DNA of 64,000 bases from Seohaeicola_A nanhaiensis (GCF_042654245.1 NZ_JBHSGI010000026.1:58716-122715), one strand, 5' to 3'; shown: positions 24,849 to 33,689, counted from the stretch's first letter. Program-made: numbers and translations. Notes: a model not told the origin generated them from the sequence alone.

Positions 24849-26073
24849 GGCCGTCGCGGAACTCAACCCCTTGGATGATCTCGGGCAGGCGGTTTCGGCC
24901 GTCGAGTTTGCGCCATTTCTTCTGCGCCGACATCATCAGCTTGAAGGCCATGGCCAGACCGGTCTTTCGGCTGAGACACCCCTTGGTGCGTTTCGTTCGA
25001 TGTCGGACGGTGGCGAAGGTGCTCTCGATCGGGTTTGACGTCCGGATGTGTTTCCATTGCTCGGCCGGATAGTCGTAGAAGGTCAGCAGCGCGTCCCGGT
25101 CCTTGACCAGCTTGTCCACCGCCTTGTCCCATTTCACCCCGTAGGTTTCGACGAAGAAATCGAAGGCGACGTTGGCTTTGGCCTTTGTCTCGGCCTGCCA
25201 GATGTCGTGCAGATGGCCCTTGGCCTTGGCTTGGCTGGATTTCGGCAGCGCGTTCAGCACGTTCATGGTTTTATGGACCCAACAGCGCTGTTCCCTGGTC
25301 GTGGCGAACACCTCGCGCAGGGCCGTCCAGAATCCGAGCGCGCCGTCACCGATGGCGAGTTTCGGGTCCTGTTTCAGGCCGCGGCGCTTGAGATCGAGAA
25401 GCACCTCACGCCAGCTCTGGGTGCTTTCGCGGAAGCCGTCGGTCATCGCCAGCAACTCCTTGCGGCCGTATTCGTCCGCCCCGACGATCACCAGAACACA
25501 TTGTTTTTCCTCGGCCATGCGCGGTTTGAAGTAGACCCCGTCCGCCCAGATGTAGAGGAACCGCCGCGTGCCGAGGTCGCGTTTCTGCCAAGCCTCATAG
25601 TCGTGCCACCAGTCGGCCTTTAGCCGGGTGACGGTCTTGGCAGACAAGCCCTTGGCATTCGGGCCCAGCAGGGCCTCCAAAGCCTCGGTAAAGTCGCCTG
25701 TGGACACGCCCTTGAGATAAAGCCAAGGCAGCAGGTCCTCGACCGATTTCGCCTTGCGCAAATACCGCGGCAGGATGCTGGGCGTGAAAGTGACCTTGTC
25801 TTCGCCAGCACCCCGATCCCGCACGCGTGGCACCTTCACGGGCACCGGACCAATGCCGGTCATCACCTCGCGTTCGGGCAGATGACCGTGTCGGACCAGG
25901 CGTGCCCGCCCGTCCTCGAGCTTGTCCCCGGAGAAGGCGTTCATGAGCGCGGCCAGCTCGGCGTGGATCGCCTGTTCGATCAGCTTGCGCGCTCCATCGC
26001 GCAGAACGTCGCTGAACGGGTCGGAGCCAAATCCTGATGGATCGGGCAGTTCAGTGATGGTAGTCTCTGGCAT
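24823..26073 (-). CDS. IS256-family transposase
   Basis: A 416-residue transposase of the IS256/mutator class. It has the DDE-type elements YIWADGVYFKPRM, AIGDGALGFWTALREVFATT, CWVHKTMNVLNALPKS and the C-terminal TSNPIESTFATVRHRTKRTK. ATG 26073 is chosen because the in-frame ATG at 26124 adds residues unlike the family. The reading frame looks intact, but the stop codon abuts the stub of another IS256 element, so the 3' terminal inverted repeat may be lost and the element immobile. Confidence 0.9.
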   Translation of the reverse strand: MPETTITELPDPSGFGSDPFSDVLRDGARKLIEQAIHAELAALMNAFSGDKLEDGRARLVRHGHLPEREVMTGIGPVPVKVPRVRDRGAGEDKVTFTPSILPRYLRKAKSVEDLLPWLYLKGVSTGDFTEALEALLGPNAKGLSAKTVTRLKADWWHDYEAWQKRDLGTRRFLYIWADGVYFKPRMAEEKQCVLVIVGADEYGRKELLAMTDGFRESTQSWREVLLDLKRRGLKQDPKLAIGDGALGFWTALREVFATTREQRCWVHKTMNVLNALPKSSQAKAKGHLHDIWQAETKAKANVAFDFFVETYGVKWDKAVDKLVKDRDALLTFYDYPAEQWKHIRTSNPIESTFATVRHRTKRTKGCLSRKTGLAMAFKLMMSAQKKWRKLDGRNRLPEIIQGVEFRDGLSQLQTAA

Positions 26074-26100
26074 GTGGCATATCCCTTTCTCGGCTGAGAA

Positions 26101-26643
26101 TTGACGGCGTCTGAACACCGCCATGATATGCCGCCCCTCAGGGCATCACCAACTTTCGCGCGTTTCTCACGTCGTCAACGCGAGCTGCCACTGCCTGGAG
26201 ACCCAGAACGGGAGTTTGTCCTCAGCATTGACACTGCTCACATCCCGAAAGTTCTGGGCCAAAAAACGCGCAGCTTCGAAGCGGTCATTTGTCATGCAAG
26301 TCGTGGCGGGGTCGGATCCGACCGAGGAGTTCTGTTCGCCTTTTCTGGTACATCGCGACGGAGAATGAGGGCAGAAGGGCTGCTTGCCCTCAAACGTCTC
26401 GGATACGAGGGCAAGGGCGAAATCAGTGTGATTTCTGATGGTGAGGACTGTCTGAAGCGATTGAAATCAGTACTTCCGCAGCCGGCCACGCACATCCTCG
26501 ATTGGTTTCACATTGCCATGAAGCTGCGCCCCATTGAGCAGACTTCCAAGTGGTTGGCGCGCCGACTGCCGCCGGACGAGCAAGAGGAATTTCTTGAGGA
26601 TATTGCAGCGGTGAGGTGGCGTCTTTGGAATGGTCATGTGTAA
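26101..26643 (+). pseudogene. internal fragment of an ISKra4-like transposase
   Basis: From about 26140 the frame reads FVLSIDTAHIPKVLGQKTRS, then GEISVISDGEDCLKRLKSVL and THILDWFHIAMKLRPIEQTS, the catalytic core of ISKra4-type transposases. It stops early at 26641-26643 after RWRLWNGHV and lacks the C-terminal domain. It is on the opposite strand from the C-terminal remnant at 24272, so the pieces come from different insertions or a rearrangement. Confidence 0.7.
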
Positions 26644-26896
26644 CCGCCCCTTGCGCAAGTGGTATTTTCTAAGCTGGTCTTGGCGCGTCATCGGGTGCTG
26701 ACATGTGTCCGGCCTCATGATGCGGCGTCTCACATGCCGCGGGCCCGTATGGTGTTCGAAGGTCGGGTCCAGATCAAAGCCGCGTGCTCGAAGGCACTCT
26801 GTTGCACACTGGTTCTCCCGATCCCATCTCACGACTATTGCGCCAAACTGCTCCTTGCCCTTTTCCGCTCCGACGTCCTCGCGACCGGCGGTCGGC
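26644..26896. other. no gene recognised between IS remnants
   Basis: About 250 bases between the ISKra4-like fragment and the IS110 fragment. I see no conserved protein frame on either strand; it is probably decayed mobile-element sequence. Confidence 0.4.
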
Positions 26897-27096
26897 TTAT
26901 GCCGCCGCGGCCGTAGACTGGTAGACGCCGCCCCGGACCATCAAGGCCCAGACGATCCGCGCCATCTTGTTGGCCAACGCCACCCGCACCAGCATCGGCG
27001 GCTTGCGTGTCAGCATCCCGCCCAGCCAGGTACCATGCCGGGCCGAGGCATGGCTGTGCCGTTTGATGATGACGCTGTTATGCAGCAACATCGCCC
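26897..27096 (-). pseudogene. C-terminal fragment of an IS110-family transposase
   Basis: The minus strand encodes ASARHGTWLGGMLTRKPPML followed by VRVALANKMARIVWALMVRG and a stop at 26897, the typical end of IS110-type transposases. Nothing upstream on the strand continues the gene; instead the HxlR regulator begins at about 27078, and the two overlap in different frames. The right boundary is approximate. Confidence 0.65.
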
Positions 27097-27443
27097 GTTT
27101 CAAACGCCCCTTCGTATTGCCACCGTTGCGCAATTTCACCTAAGGATTCGAGCACTTGGCGAAGATCGTCACCTCGCTCAGCCAGACCATAGGTAACCGC
27201 GGGTGGGATCGTTTGGGTCTGATCGCGCCAGATCACTCCGGCCGCCTGCAACATTCGCAGCCGTTCCGTCAGCACCCGGGTTGAGATTCCCGGCACTGCC
27301 CGCCTCAGCGCCCCGAAACGTTGCGGCCCGCCATCGCTAAGGACCCAGAGAATATAGGTTGTCCACGGACCCATCAGCAGGCGCAGAATGGAGTCCATGG
27401 GACATGCGGGCGGTGTTTTCTGTTTCACTTTGAGGTTCTCCAT
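27078..27443 (-). CDS. HxlR-family (DUF24) winged-helix regulator
   Basis: The 121-residue product has CPMDSILRLLMGPWTTYILW, RRAVPGISTRVLTERLRMLQ and the wing TIPPAVTYGLAERG, diagnostic of HxlR. The N-terminal Cys (residue 14, PPACPMD) corresponds to the redox/quinone-sensing Cys of YodB, HypR and QorR. It is divergent from the DoxX-dioxygenase-QorB-like-GST genes and probably represses them. The last residues (YEGAFETGDVAA) run into IS110 sequence, so the C-terminus may have been replaced. Confidence 0.85.
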   Translation of the reverse strand: MENLKVKQKTPPACPMDSILRLLMGPWTTYILWVLSDGGPQRFGALRRAVPGISTRVLTERLRMLQAAGVIWRDQTQTIPPAVTYGLAERGDDLRQVLESLGEIAQRWQYEGAFETGDVAA

Positions 27444-27450
27444 GGATGGT

Positions 27451-27473
27451 TACTTTTCCGTGCCTACTTTTCC
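27451..27473. promoter_or_regulatory. direct repeat TACTTTTCC x2 upstream of the HxlR gene
   Basis: Two identical 9-base repeats start 14 bases apart, 8 bases upstream of the regulator's ATG, in the divergent promoter region. A plausible but unproved HxlR binding site. Confidence 0.35.
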
Positions 27474-27580
27474 TTTTAAACCAAGACGCTTATTAACACT
27501 AAAGTGAAATGCAAAACCTGGCAAGGATAACCCATAGGGAAGAATGCCCGGGCAATTTATACAAAATGGAGGGCGTCTGG

Positions 27581-27988
27581 ATGAGCGACAAATCTGCGAA
27601 AATTACTTACTGGGCTGCAACCGGGCTGGTTGCATTTGTCTATCTTGGCGCAGGGGCATTTTACATTTCCTCGCATGACATGGTTGTGGGAATGTATGAG
27701 GGCCTGTTGAAGTACCCAACCTACATAATTTGGCCGTTGGCCGTGCTGAAGGTCGTGGCGGCCGTAGTCATCCTTTGGCGCCCGTCGACGTTTCTGTCCG
27801 ATTTCGCCTATGCGGCGATGTTCTGGCACCTGTTGCTGGCCGCCTCGGCGCATATGGCTGCGGCCGATTCTCCGAACTCGTTGCCGGCGATTGTTACCTT
27901 GATTGCGCTGATTGTGTCGTTCCTGACGCAAAACCGGGTGCGCGCAAAGAAATCACCCTACGGTGATATGCTGAAGAGCGCCGCTTAA
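27581..27988 (+). CDS. DoxX-like small membrane protein
   Basis: A 135-residue protein with four hydrophobic helices (YWAATGLVAFVYLGAGAFYI, YIIWPLAVLKVVAAVVILW, AAMFWHLLLAASAHMAA, LPAIVTLIALIVSFL), as in the DoxX-like family. ATG 27581 follows GGAGGGCG by 5 bases; the longer frame from 27509 lacks a ribosome-binding site. It is the first gene of a plus-strand run divergent from hxlR. DoxX proteins have been linked to redox and thiol stress, but their function is poorly defined. Confidence 0.8.
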   Translation: MSDKSAKITYWAATGLVAFVYLGAGAFYISSHDMVVGMYEGLLKYPTYIIWPLAVLKVVAAVVILWRPSTFLSDFAYAAMFWHLLLAASAHMAAADSPNSLPAIVTLIALIVSFLTQNRVRAKKSPYGDMLKSAA

Positions 27989-28062
27989 CCGGATTTTCCG
28001 GCGGCCACATGCCGGGCTGGCCATCACGCTCTGCCAGTAAAACAAGCGAAAGGACGCAGTAC

Positions 28063-28875
28063 ATGACTCGGATGCCGACGATGTTCATTCCACACGGTGG
28101 AGGCCCATGTTTCTTCATGGACTGGAACCCGCCGGAAACCTGGAACCGGCAGCGCGAGTTCCTTGCGGATTTACCGGCATCACTGCCGCAAGCCCCCAAG
28201 GCATTGCTGGTGATTTCGGGCCATTGGGAAGAGCCGCAGTTCACCGTGCAAAGAAACCCGGCCCCACCGCTGTTGTTCGATTATAACGGGTTTCCACCCC
28301 ACACCTACGAACTGACCTGGCCCGCGCCCGGCGCTCCTGCGCTATCCGACAGGGTGCAGGCGCTGCTCGAGGCGGCCGGGTTTCCCTGCCCCGTTGATGA
28401 AGCGCGCGGTTACGATCACGGCGTGTTCATTCCGCTCAAGGTGGCCTTTCCGCAGGCCGACATTCCCTGTGTACAGCTGAGCCTGCGAAGTGATCTTGAC
28501 CCGGCTGCGCATATTGCGGTCGGGCGGGCATTGGCACCGTTGCGAGATGAAGGTGTTCTGATCATCGGTTCGGGCAACACCTATCATAACATGCAAAAAA
28601 TGATGCGCGCGATGCGGGGTGGCGCCGCCGATTTCGTGAACGGGCAGGAATTTGACCGCTGGCTAAGCGATGCGGCCACCCGCACCGATCCGGTAGAGCG
28701 TGATCGAATGCTGGCACAATGGGCCGCCGCTCCCGGTGCCCGCGATGCAAACCCGCGCGAGGAACATCTGATTCCGCTGCATGTGGTCGCGGGGGCAGCC
28801 CTTGCCGACAAAGGCGTGAAAACGTTGGAGGATCACGTGCTAGGCGCAGTCGAAAGCGCGTTTACTTTCGGCTGA
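28063..28875 (+). CDS. DODA-type extradiol ring-cleavage dioxygenase (LigB/YgiD family)
   Basis: A 270-residue protein: TMFIPHGGGPCFF, LLVISGHWEEPQFTVQ, YDHGVFIPLKVAFPQADIPC, IIGSGNTYHNMQ and EEHLIPLHVVAGAA. The His residues of HGGG, SGHW, DHGVF and EHLIPLH fit the metal-binding set of the family. Such enzymes cleave catechol-like rings or DOPA-like substrates. ATG 28063 has AAGGA upstream. The neighbourhood (quinone-reductase-like, GST, HxlR) fits removal of catechols and quinones. Confidence 0.9.
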   Translation: MTRMPTMFIPHGGGPCFFMDWNPPETWNRQREFLADLPASLPQAPKALLVISGHWEEPQFTVQRNPAPPLLFDYNGFPPHTYELTWPAPGAPALSDRVQALLEAAGFPCPVDEARGYDHGVFIPLKVAFPQADIPCVQLSLRSDLDPAAHIAVGRALAPLRDEGVLIIGSGNTYHNMQKMMRAMRGGAADFVNGQEFDRWLSDAATRTDPVERDRMLAQWAAAPGARDANPREEHLIPLHVVAGAALADKGVKTLEDHVLGAVESAFTFG

Positions 28876-28930
28876 GTCCCATCTGACGCTTGAACATCCA
28901 GATCCAACCCGAAAAATCAAGGAAAACCCA

Positions 28931-29830
28931 ATGACAACCATTCAAAACGGCCCTTTCATCGTCACCGGTGCATCCGGCCAACTTGGCCGACAGGTCATCG
29001 CCAATCTGATTGCGGCCGGTGCCGGTCCGATCATCGCCGTTTCGCGTTCGCCGGAAAAGCTGGCCGATCTGGCTGACAAGGGAGTCGAGGCCCGCAAGGG
29101 TGACTTCAATGACCCCGCATCGCTGAGCGCGGCTTTTGCCGGTGGCAAGCGTCTGCTGATCATTTCGACCGACGATCTGGAACCAGGAAAGCGACTGGAA
29201 GCGCATAAACACGCCGTCGCAGCCGCGATGAAGGAAGGGATCACACATATCGTCTATACCTCGCTGACAAACCCGGTTGAGGAAAGCCCGATCACGTTCT
29301 CCAAGGATCACTGCGACACCGAAGCGCTGATTAAAGAAACCGGTGCCAGCTATACCATCCTGCGCAACAACCTTTACACCGATCTGGTGCTGATGGGTGG
29401 TGGCCAAAGCATTGGTATGGGGCAGCATTTCGCCGCTGCTGCTGAGGGGAAAACTGGCTATGTTACCCGCGCCGATTGCGCCCGCGCCGCCGCAGCGGCC
29501 CTGATGCAGGAAACCGGTTCAAGTGTTCTGGACATCACCGGCCCTGCGGCGCTTTCCCAAGGTGACATCGCGGCCATCCTGTCGGAAATCTCGGGCAAGG
29601 ATATCCCCTATATCCCGATCTCAACCGACGATCTGGTTCAGGCCATGATCGGCGCTGGCTTGCCAGAGTTCATGGCAAAGGTTTTTGCGTCCTTCGACGA
29701 GGCGATGGCCAAGGACTATCTGAATGTTGCAACGGGTGATCTGGAAAAACTGACCGGACAAGCCGGCCAGTCGGCGCGTGACTTTTTGATTGCCAACAAG
29801 GCGGCTCTGTTGACCCCACCGGCGCATTAA
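28931..29830 (+). CDS. NmrA/QorB-like NAD(P)-binding oxidoreductase
   Basis: The 299-residue atypical SDR begins with the dinucleotide motif VTGASGQLGRQVIANLIAAG and continues VSRSPEKLADLADKGVEARKGDFNDP, as in QorB (YtfG) NAD(P)H:quinone oxidoreductase 2. The LRNNLYTD segment is also typical. It is preceded by AAGGAAAACCC and is 55 bases after the dioxygenase gene. QorB homologues are regulated by HxlR-type QorR in other bacteria, which matches the regulator at 27078. Confidence 0.87.
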   Translation: MTTIQNGPFIVTGASGQLGRQVIANLIAAGAGPIIAVSRSPEKLADLADKGVEARKGDFNDPASLSAAFAGGKRLLIISTDDLEPGKRLEAHKHAVAAAMKEGITHIVYTSLTNPVEESPITFSKDHCDTEALIKETGASYTILRNNLYTDLVLMGGGQSIGMGQHFAAAAEGKTGYVTRADCARAAAAALMQETGSSVLDITGPAALSQGDIAAILSEISGKDIPYIPISTDDLVQAMIGAGLPEFMAKVFASFDEAMAKDYLNVATGDLEKLTGQAGQSARDFLIANKAALLTPPAH

Positions 29831-29840
29831 GGAACCCATC

Positions 29841-30476
29841 ATGAAGCTTTACAACGCCAATTTCTCGCCCAACGCCCTTCGGGTGCGGGCGGTTGCCCTG
29901 GAACTGGGGATCGACCTTGAGATCATCGAGGTCAACATACGCGGCGGCGACAACCGCAGCGTTGAATTCCTGGCAATGAACCCCAACGCCAAGGTCCCAG
30001 TGCTGGTGGACGGCGATTTCGTGGTCTGGGAATCGCGCGCCATCAATTCGTATCTGGCAAGCAAGAAACCCGAGCGCGGTCTTTATCCCGACGACCCAAA
30101 GGCCCGCGCAACGGTGGATCAGTGGCTTTACTGGCAGACGATACACCTTGGCCCGGCGATGCAGAAGCTGTCGTTCGAGCGGTTCCTGAAGGCGAAGTTC
30201 GGCATGGGAGAGCCGGATCAAAGCGTTGTCGACAGTGAGTTGAAAAATGTCGCTCAGTTTCTGGCCGTGCTGGAAATCGGCCTCGCGGGCAAGGACTGGA
30301 TCGCGGGCGATCTGAGCGTCGCGGATTTTGCGCTGGCCTCGACATTCATGTATCGTGTGCAGTCTGAGATCTCGCTTGACGCTCTTCCGAATGTCGCGGC
30401 CTGGATCGAACGACTTGAGGCGCGCGCCTCGTGGAAGGATGCGTTTGCACCGGTTCTGGCCCTGTTTGGCGGCTAG
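29841..30476 (+). CDS. glutathione S-transferase family protein
   Basis: A 211-residue GST: N-terminal thioredoxin-like domain (MKLYNANFSPNALRVRAVAL, NPNAKVPVLVDGDFVVWESR) and helical C-terminal domain (AGDLSVADFALASTFMYRV). It conjugates glutathione to electrophiles, consistent with quinone detoxification. It starts 10 bases after the QorB-like gene with AAGGAACCC upstream and is followed by a strong hairpin. Confidence 0.92.
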   Translation: MKLYNANFSPNALRVRAVALELGIDLEIIEVNIRGGDNRSVEFLAMNPNAKVPVLVDGDFVVWESRAINSYLASKKPERGLYPDDPKARATVDQWLYWQTIHLGPAMQKLSFERFLKAKFGMGEPDQSVVDSELKNVAQFLAVLEIGLAGKDWIAGDLSVADFALASTFMYRVQSEISLDALPNVAAWIERLEARASWKDAFAPVLALFGG

Positions 30477-30493
30477 AATTCACAAATATATGT

Positions 30494-30518
30494 GCGGGGG
30501 CGAGCCATTCGCCCCCGC
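30494..30518 (+). terminator. hairpin after the GST gene
   Basis: A perfect 10-base stem, GCGGGGGCGA/TCGCCCCCGC with loop GCCAT, 17 bases past the GST stop. No U-run follows, so it may be a stabilising hairpin or a weak terminator. Confidence 0.55.
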
Positions 30519-30548
30519 CCTAAAGCCCGCCCTAAATAAGGCCACATC

Positions 30549-31580
30549 GTGCAAATTGGAATATACACATTCGCAGAGTAGGGTACTGGCCGGGACGGCA
30601 GTATCAGCCCTTCGCAAAGGCTGCGCAATCTGGTTGAGGAAATCGTGCTGGCGGATCAGGTCGGGTTGGATTGGTTCGGCGTCGGCGAACATCACCGCCC
30701 CGATTATGCGGTTTCAAATCCCGCGATGTCGCTGGCAGCGGCGGCTATACAAACCAAAAATATCCGCCTTTCCAGCGCCGTTACCGTGCTGAGTTCCGAT
30801 GATCCGATCCGCGTCTTTCAACAGTTTTCGATTCTGGACAACCTGACCCAGGGGCGCGCCGAGATCATGGTCGGGCGCGGTGCCTTTATTGAATCCTTTC
30901 CGCTGTTTGGTCTTCCGTTGGATGATTACGACGGTCTTTTTGCTGAAAAACTTCAGCTATTGATGGCGGTGAACGAAGCTGAATACATAAGCCGGCCCCG
31001 CACGAAATATTTGCCTGCAATCGATCATCGGGGCGTCTATCCACGTCCCTATCAAGGCAAGCTGCCGATCTGGCTGGGCGTAGGCGGCACCCCGCAATCT
31101 GCGGTGCGGGCCGGAAAACTTGGCCTGCCCCTTGCGCTTGGCATAATTGGTGGGGAACCAGTGCGGTTTGCGCCTTTGTTCGATCTTTATCGCGCTGCCG
31201 CCAGCAAGGCGGGGCACGACCCGGCCAGCCTTGAAACCTCGCTGAATGTGCATGGGTTTGTGGCCGAAACCAGTCAAGCTGCCCGCGATATTTACAGTGA
31301 CCCCCATAACGAGGTCATGACGCGACTTGGCGCAGAACGTGGATGGCCCCCGGCAACCCGTGATCAGTTTGATGCCATGAGCGGCCCCAGCGGCGCGTTG
31401 TTCGTGGGCGGACCCGCAGAGCTGACCGACAAGATCCTCGCCCATCATGAAATTTTCGGCTTTACCCGGATTACCATTCAGATGGCGATCGGGCAGCTCG
31501 ACCACAAATCCTTGATGAACGCGATCGAGATTCTGGGAACTCGCGTCGCTCCGGATGTCCGCAAGGCTCTGGGGTCCTAA
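30549..31580 (+). pseudogene. LLM-class flavin-dependent oxidoreductase with in-frame amber stop
   Basis: From GTG 30549 the frame reads VQIGIYTFAE, then TAG (30579-30581), then GTGRDGSISPSQRLRNLVEE running directly into IVLADQVGLDWFGVGEHHRP. Both sides of the stop match the luciferase-like monooxygenase family, whose N-terminus usually reads IGIYTFAEL... Downstream the protein is intact (VGRGAFIESFPLFGLPLDDY, IWLGVGGTPQSAVRAGKLGL). Restart at GTG 30645 would give 311 residues lacking the first beta-strand. The gene is either newly inactivated or translated from the internal start. Confidence 0.8.
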
Positions 31581-31612
31581 CCATATAAGCCAAAAAGGGG
31601 GAGGGGGCAAAA

Positions 31613-31741
31613 CATGGTGGTCAAGCGGCCCGCTTTGAAACGGTTAGCCTTCCATCAAGCACCGCAGCCCGCGCAACGGCAACGCGATGCGCGCCCTGCG
31701 GTGACCCTCTCATTCGGCGGCGTTTTCCCATGCGTGTGTTG
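31613..31741 (-). pseudogene. second ISKra4-like C-terminal remnant
   Basis: On the minus strand this encodes SNTRMGKRRRMRGSPQGAHR followed by VAVARAAVLDGRLTVSKRAA and a stop, homologous to the end of the remnant at 24272. It is cut precisely where the ISL3-derived inverted repeat begins (31742). Confidence 0.6.
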
Positions 31742-32044
31742 CTGTCGCGTAGCCCTTAAATGGGCTCTGCCTCACTTTGTGTGGTGCAGTGACAGCATCC
31801 TGGCTCTGAACAACACCCGAACCGTCGCGGCCATACTTAGCCCGCTTGAGGGTCTTCAGGCGGTTGATCGGGCCGTCAGCCTGCCCGACACAACTCCCCC
31901 ACCGGTCTCGGCGCATCAAACGCGACTTCGTTGCACGGGGCCCAACGCTTCTTCGTTTTCAAGATAATCCCCCTGATCTATTACCTTAAAGCATAGTTCC
32001 GCCACACAATTTGAGGATGACCCCATTTAGGGGCTACGCGACAG
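31742..32044 (-). mobile_element. ISL3-derived, internally deleted (MITE-like) element
   Basis: The ends are long imperfect inverted repeats: CTGTCGCGTAGCCCTTAAAT at the left pairs with ATTTAGGGGCTACGCGACAG at the right, continuing inward with CCTCACTTTGTGTGG versus the complement of CCACACAATTTGAGG. Between them only the C-terminus of an ISL3-type transposase survives, in shifted frames (GPINRLKTLKRAKYGRDG, then LFRARMLSLHHTK and stop). The roughly 300-base unit has ends but no enzyme, like a MITE. It occupies most of the gene-free interval 31581-32102. Confidence 0.6.
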
Positions 32045-32102
32045 AAGGTGAAAGGCATCGTGCGCAGGACAGTGGGTGCAAGACGGCGTGACCCGGTCGC
32101 AA

Positions 32103-32693
32103 TCAAGGCGCGGCGAGTCCAGCGTCATCCAGTTGTTCGGGATCGGGCAGATCGCGTAAGGTCTCCATCCCGAAGGCGGCCAGAAACTTCTCGGTGGTGA
32201 CGAAGGTATAGGGCGCGCCACGGCGGGGTTCGCGGGGGCCGGTGCCGATCAGGTCGCGCTCAGCCAACCGGCCGATCAGGTCGCGGCTGATCTCTTTGCC
32301 GAAGATGTCCTTCAACCCGTCGCGGCTGATCGGCTGGTGAAACGCAATCGCCGCCAGCACGGCCAGATCATATTCTGACAGGTTCAGGGCTTGCCCCCCC
32401 AGATCTGTTGCGGCGCGGATCGCGGGGGCATAAGCGGGCTTGGTCCGCAGCGTCCAGCCTGAGCCGACCCGCGCCACCTCATAGGGGCGGCCCTCCAGAT
32501 CCACTGCCAGATCCTCGATCAGGAGATCGACCGAGGCCCCCTGTCCCACCACTCTCTCCAGGTCATCGCGCGCCACCGGTGCCGCGCTGGCGAACAGCAC
32601 CGCCTCGATCCGACGCATCCATTCCCGCCAGCGGAGATCGGCGGGCAGGTCAGCCAGATCCCGGTCAAGACCTGCCTCTTCGCGCAGCGCCAT
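32103..32693 (-). CDS. ScpB-like chromosome segregation/condensation protein
   Basis: A 196-residue winged-helix protein: MRRIEAVLFASAAPVARDDL and LNLSEYDLAVLAAIAFHQPISRDGLKDIFG are the two WH units of ScpB, followed by RDLIGRLAERDLIGTGP and YTFVTTEKFLAAFGM. ScpB works with ScpA and SMC; neither partner is encoded here, so a plasmid-specific role is likely. The gene is 2 bases downstream of the DUF1403 gene, forming a two-gene operon divergent from the tyrosine recombinase. Confidence 0.87.
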   Translation of the reverse strand: MALREEAGLDRDLADLPADLRWREWMRRIEAVLFASAAPVARDDLERVVGQGASVDLLIEDLAVDLEGRPYEVARVGSGWTLRTKPAYAPAIRAATDLGGQALNLSEYDLAVLAAIAFHQPISRDGLKDIFGKEISRDLIGRLAERDLIGTGPREPRRGAPYTFVTTEKFLAAFGMETLRDLPDPEQLDDAGLAAP

Positions 32694-32695
32694 GT

Positions 32696-33583
32696 TCAGA
32701 CCCCGTAAAGGCGGAATGTATCCCGCCCGGTCAGCTCGCGAATTGCACCGAGTTCCACCAGCCTTTCACAAAGCCTGCGCGCAGCGCGATCAGACATGAA
32801 GTCTAACGCAGAGGGGGCCAGGACATCGCGCGACAGGAACAGATCAACCGCCCGCGCAGCACCCCTTGCCCGAAGCTTTGGGACCACCGCCCGCAGCCTT
32901 GCCGCCGCCCTCACCAATTCTGCCGCCAACGGCACCGCTTGCCCTGCCCCCAACACCACCGCCCGATGGCAGGCCAGCCGCAACTTCTCCCCCCGCAACC
33001 GCAAATCGCGCGGTTTCAGCGCAAGGGCCAGCAGTGGCAGGATATGGGTCTGCCTCATGGATACAGCCAGCACGGCGTCTGCCAGGATCAGCGCCTCAGT
33101 CTCGGCCCGCGGATTGCCTTCCAGCACCGCCTCCAGCACGTTTGCCGCCCGCTCTACCGGCGTGCCTCCCGTGGCATCCAGACACATCCCAATCCGCTCG
33201 GGCGAAAGCCCTTCCAGCGCCTTAGCCAGATGTCCCACCGTTATCGGCCGCGCCACCGCAAGGCTCCATTGCCGCAAGACCCTGCCCGCCGGTCCCGGAT
33301 CATCGCCCGCGCGGGTCATATGCACTGCATCCCGCAGTGCCCCCTGCCCCTCGCGCCGCCCGGAAAACCCCACACAGGCCTCCGCCGCCCGCAGCGCCAG
33401 CTGGTCGCGCCACAGCGCCAAGGGCAAGTCCTTTGCGGCCCCGACCGTCCCCAGATGTGCCAGCGTCGCCCCGGCCCGAAAAGCCGCCATTTCAGCGTTT
33501 TCCGCAAGGTTAAAGCCTATCCAGCCCGGCAGGGGCGGAATGGAGATTGGCTCGATACCAAGGACAGCGCGCGGTTTCCTCAT
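32696..33583 (-). CDS. DUF1403 family protein
   Basis: A 295-residue, Ala/Leu-rich, mostly helical cytoplasmic protein; PGWIGFNLAENAEMAAFRAG near the start and RQTHILPLLALALKPRDLRL in the middle match DUF1403. The family occurs next to scpB-like genes on alphaproteobacterial plasmids, and its function is unknown. Its start faces the recombinase gene across a 156-base gap that contains a dif-like site. Confidence 0.8.
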   Translation of the reverse strand: MRKPRAVLGIEPISIPPLPGWIGFNLAENAEMAAFRAGATLAHLGTVGAAKDLPLALWRDQLALRAAEACVGFSGRREGQGALRDAVHMTRAGDDPGPAGRVLRQWSLAVARPITVGHLAKALEGLSPERIGMCLDATGGTPVERAANVLEAVLEGNPRAETEALILADAVLAVSMRQTHILPLLALALKPRDLRLRGEKLRLACHRAVVLGAGQAVPLAAELVRAAARLRAVVPKLRARGAARAVDLFLSRDVLAPSALDFMSDRAARRLCERLVELGAIRELTGRDTFRLYGV

Positions 33584-33658
33584 GCCGCAAAGCTAAACTG
33601 CTACGGCGGTTAATGCCAGCGAAACCGGCAGGAACCGCCGCCATGTTGCCGCCGCCGT

Positions 33659-33689
33659 TATGTCCAATAAGTTTGCATTATCGGACGTA
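33659..33689. other. dif-like recombination site candidate
   Basis: Two 12-base arms, TATGTCCAATAA and TTATCGGACGTA (10 of 12 complementary), flank a 7-base centre GTTTGCA. This arm-spacer-arm layout is that of tyrosine-recombinase core sites. It lies 51 bases upstream of the recombinase gene at 33740. It could instead be an operator for that gene. Confidence 0.5.
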
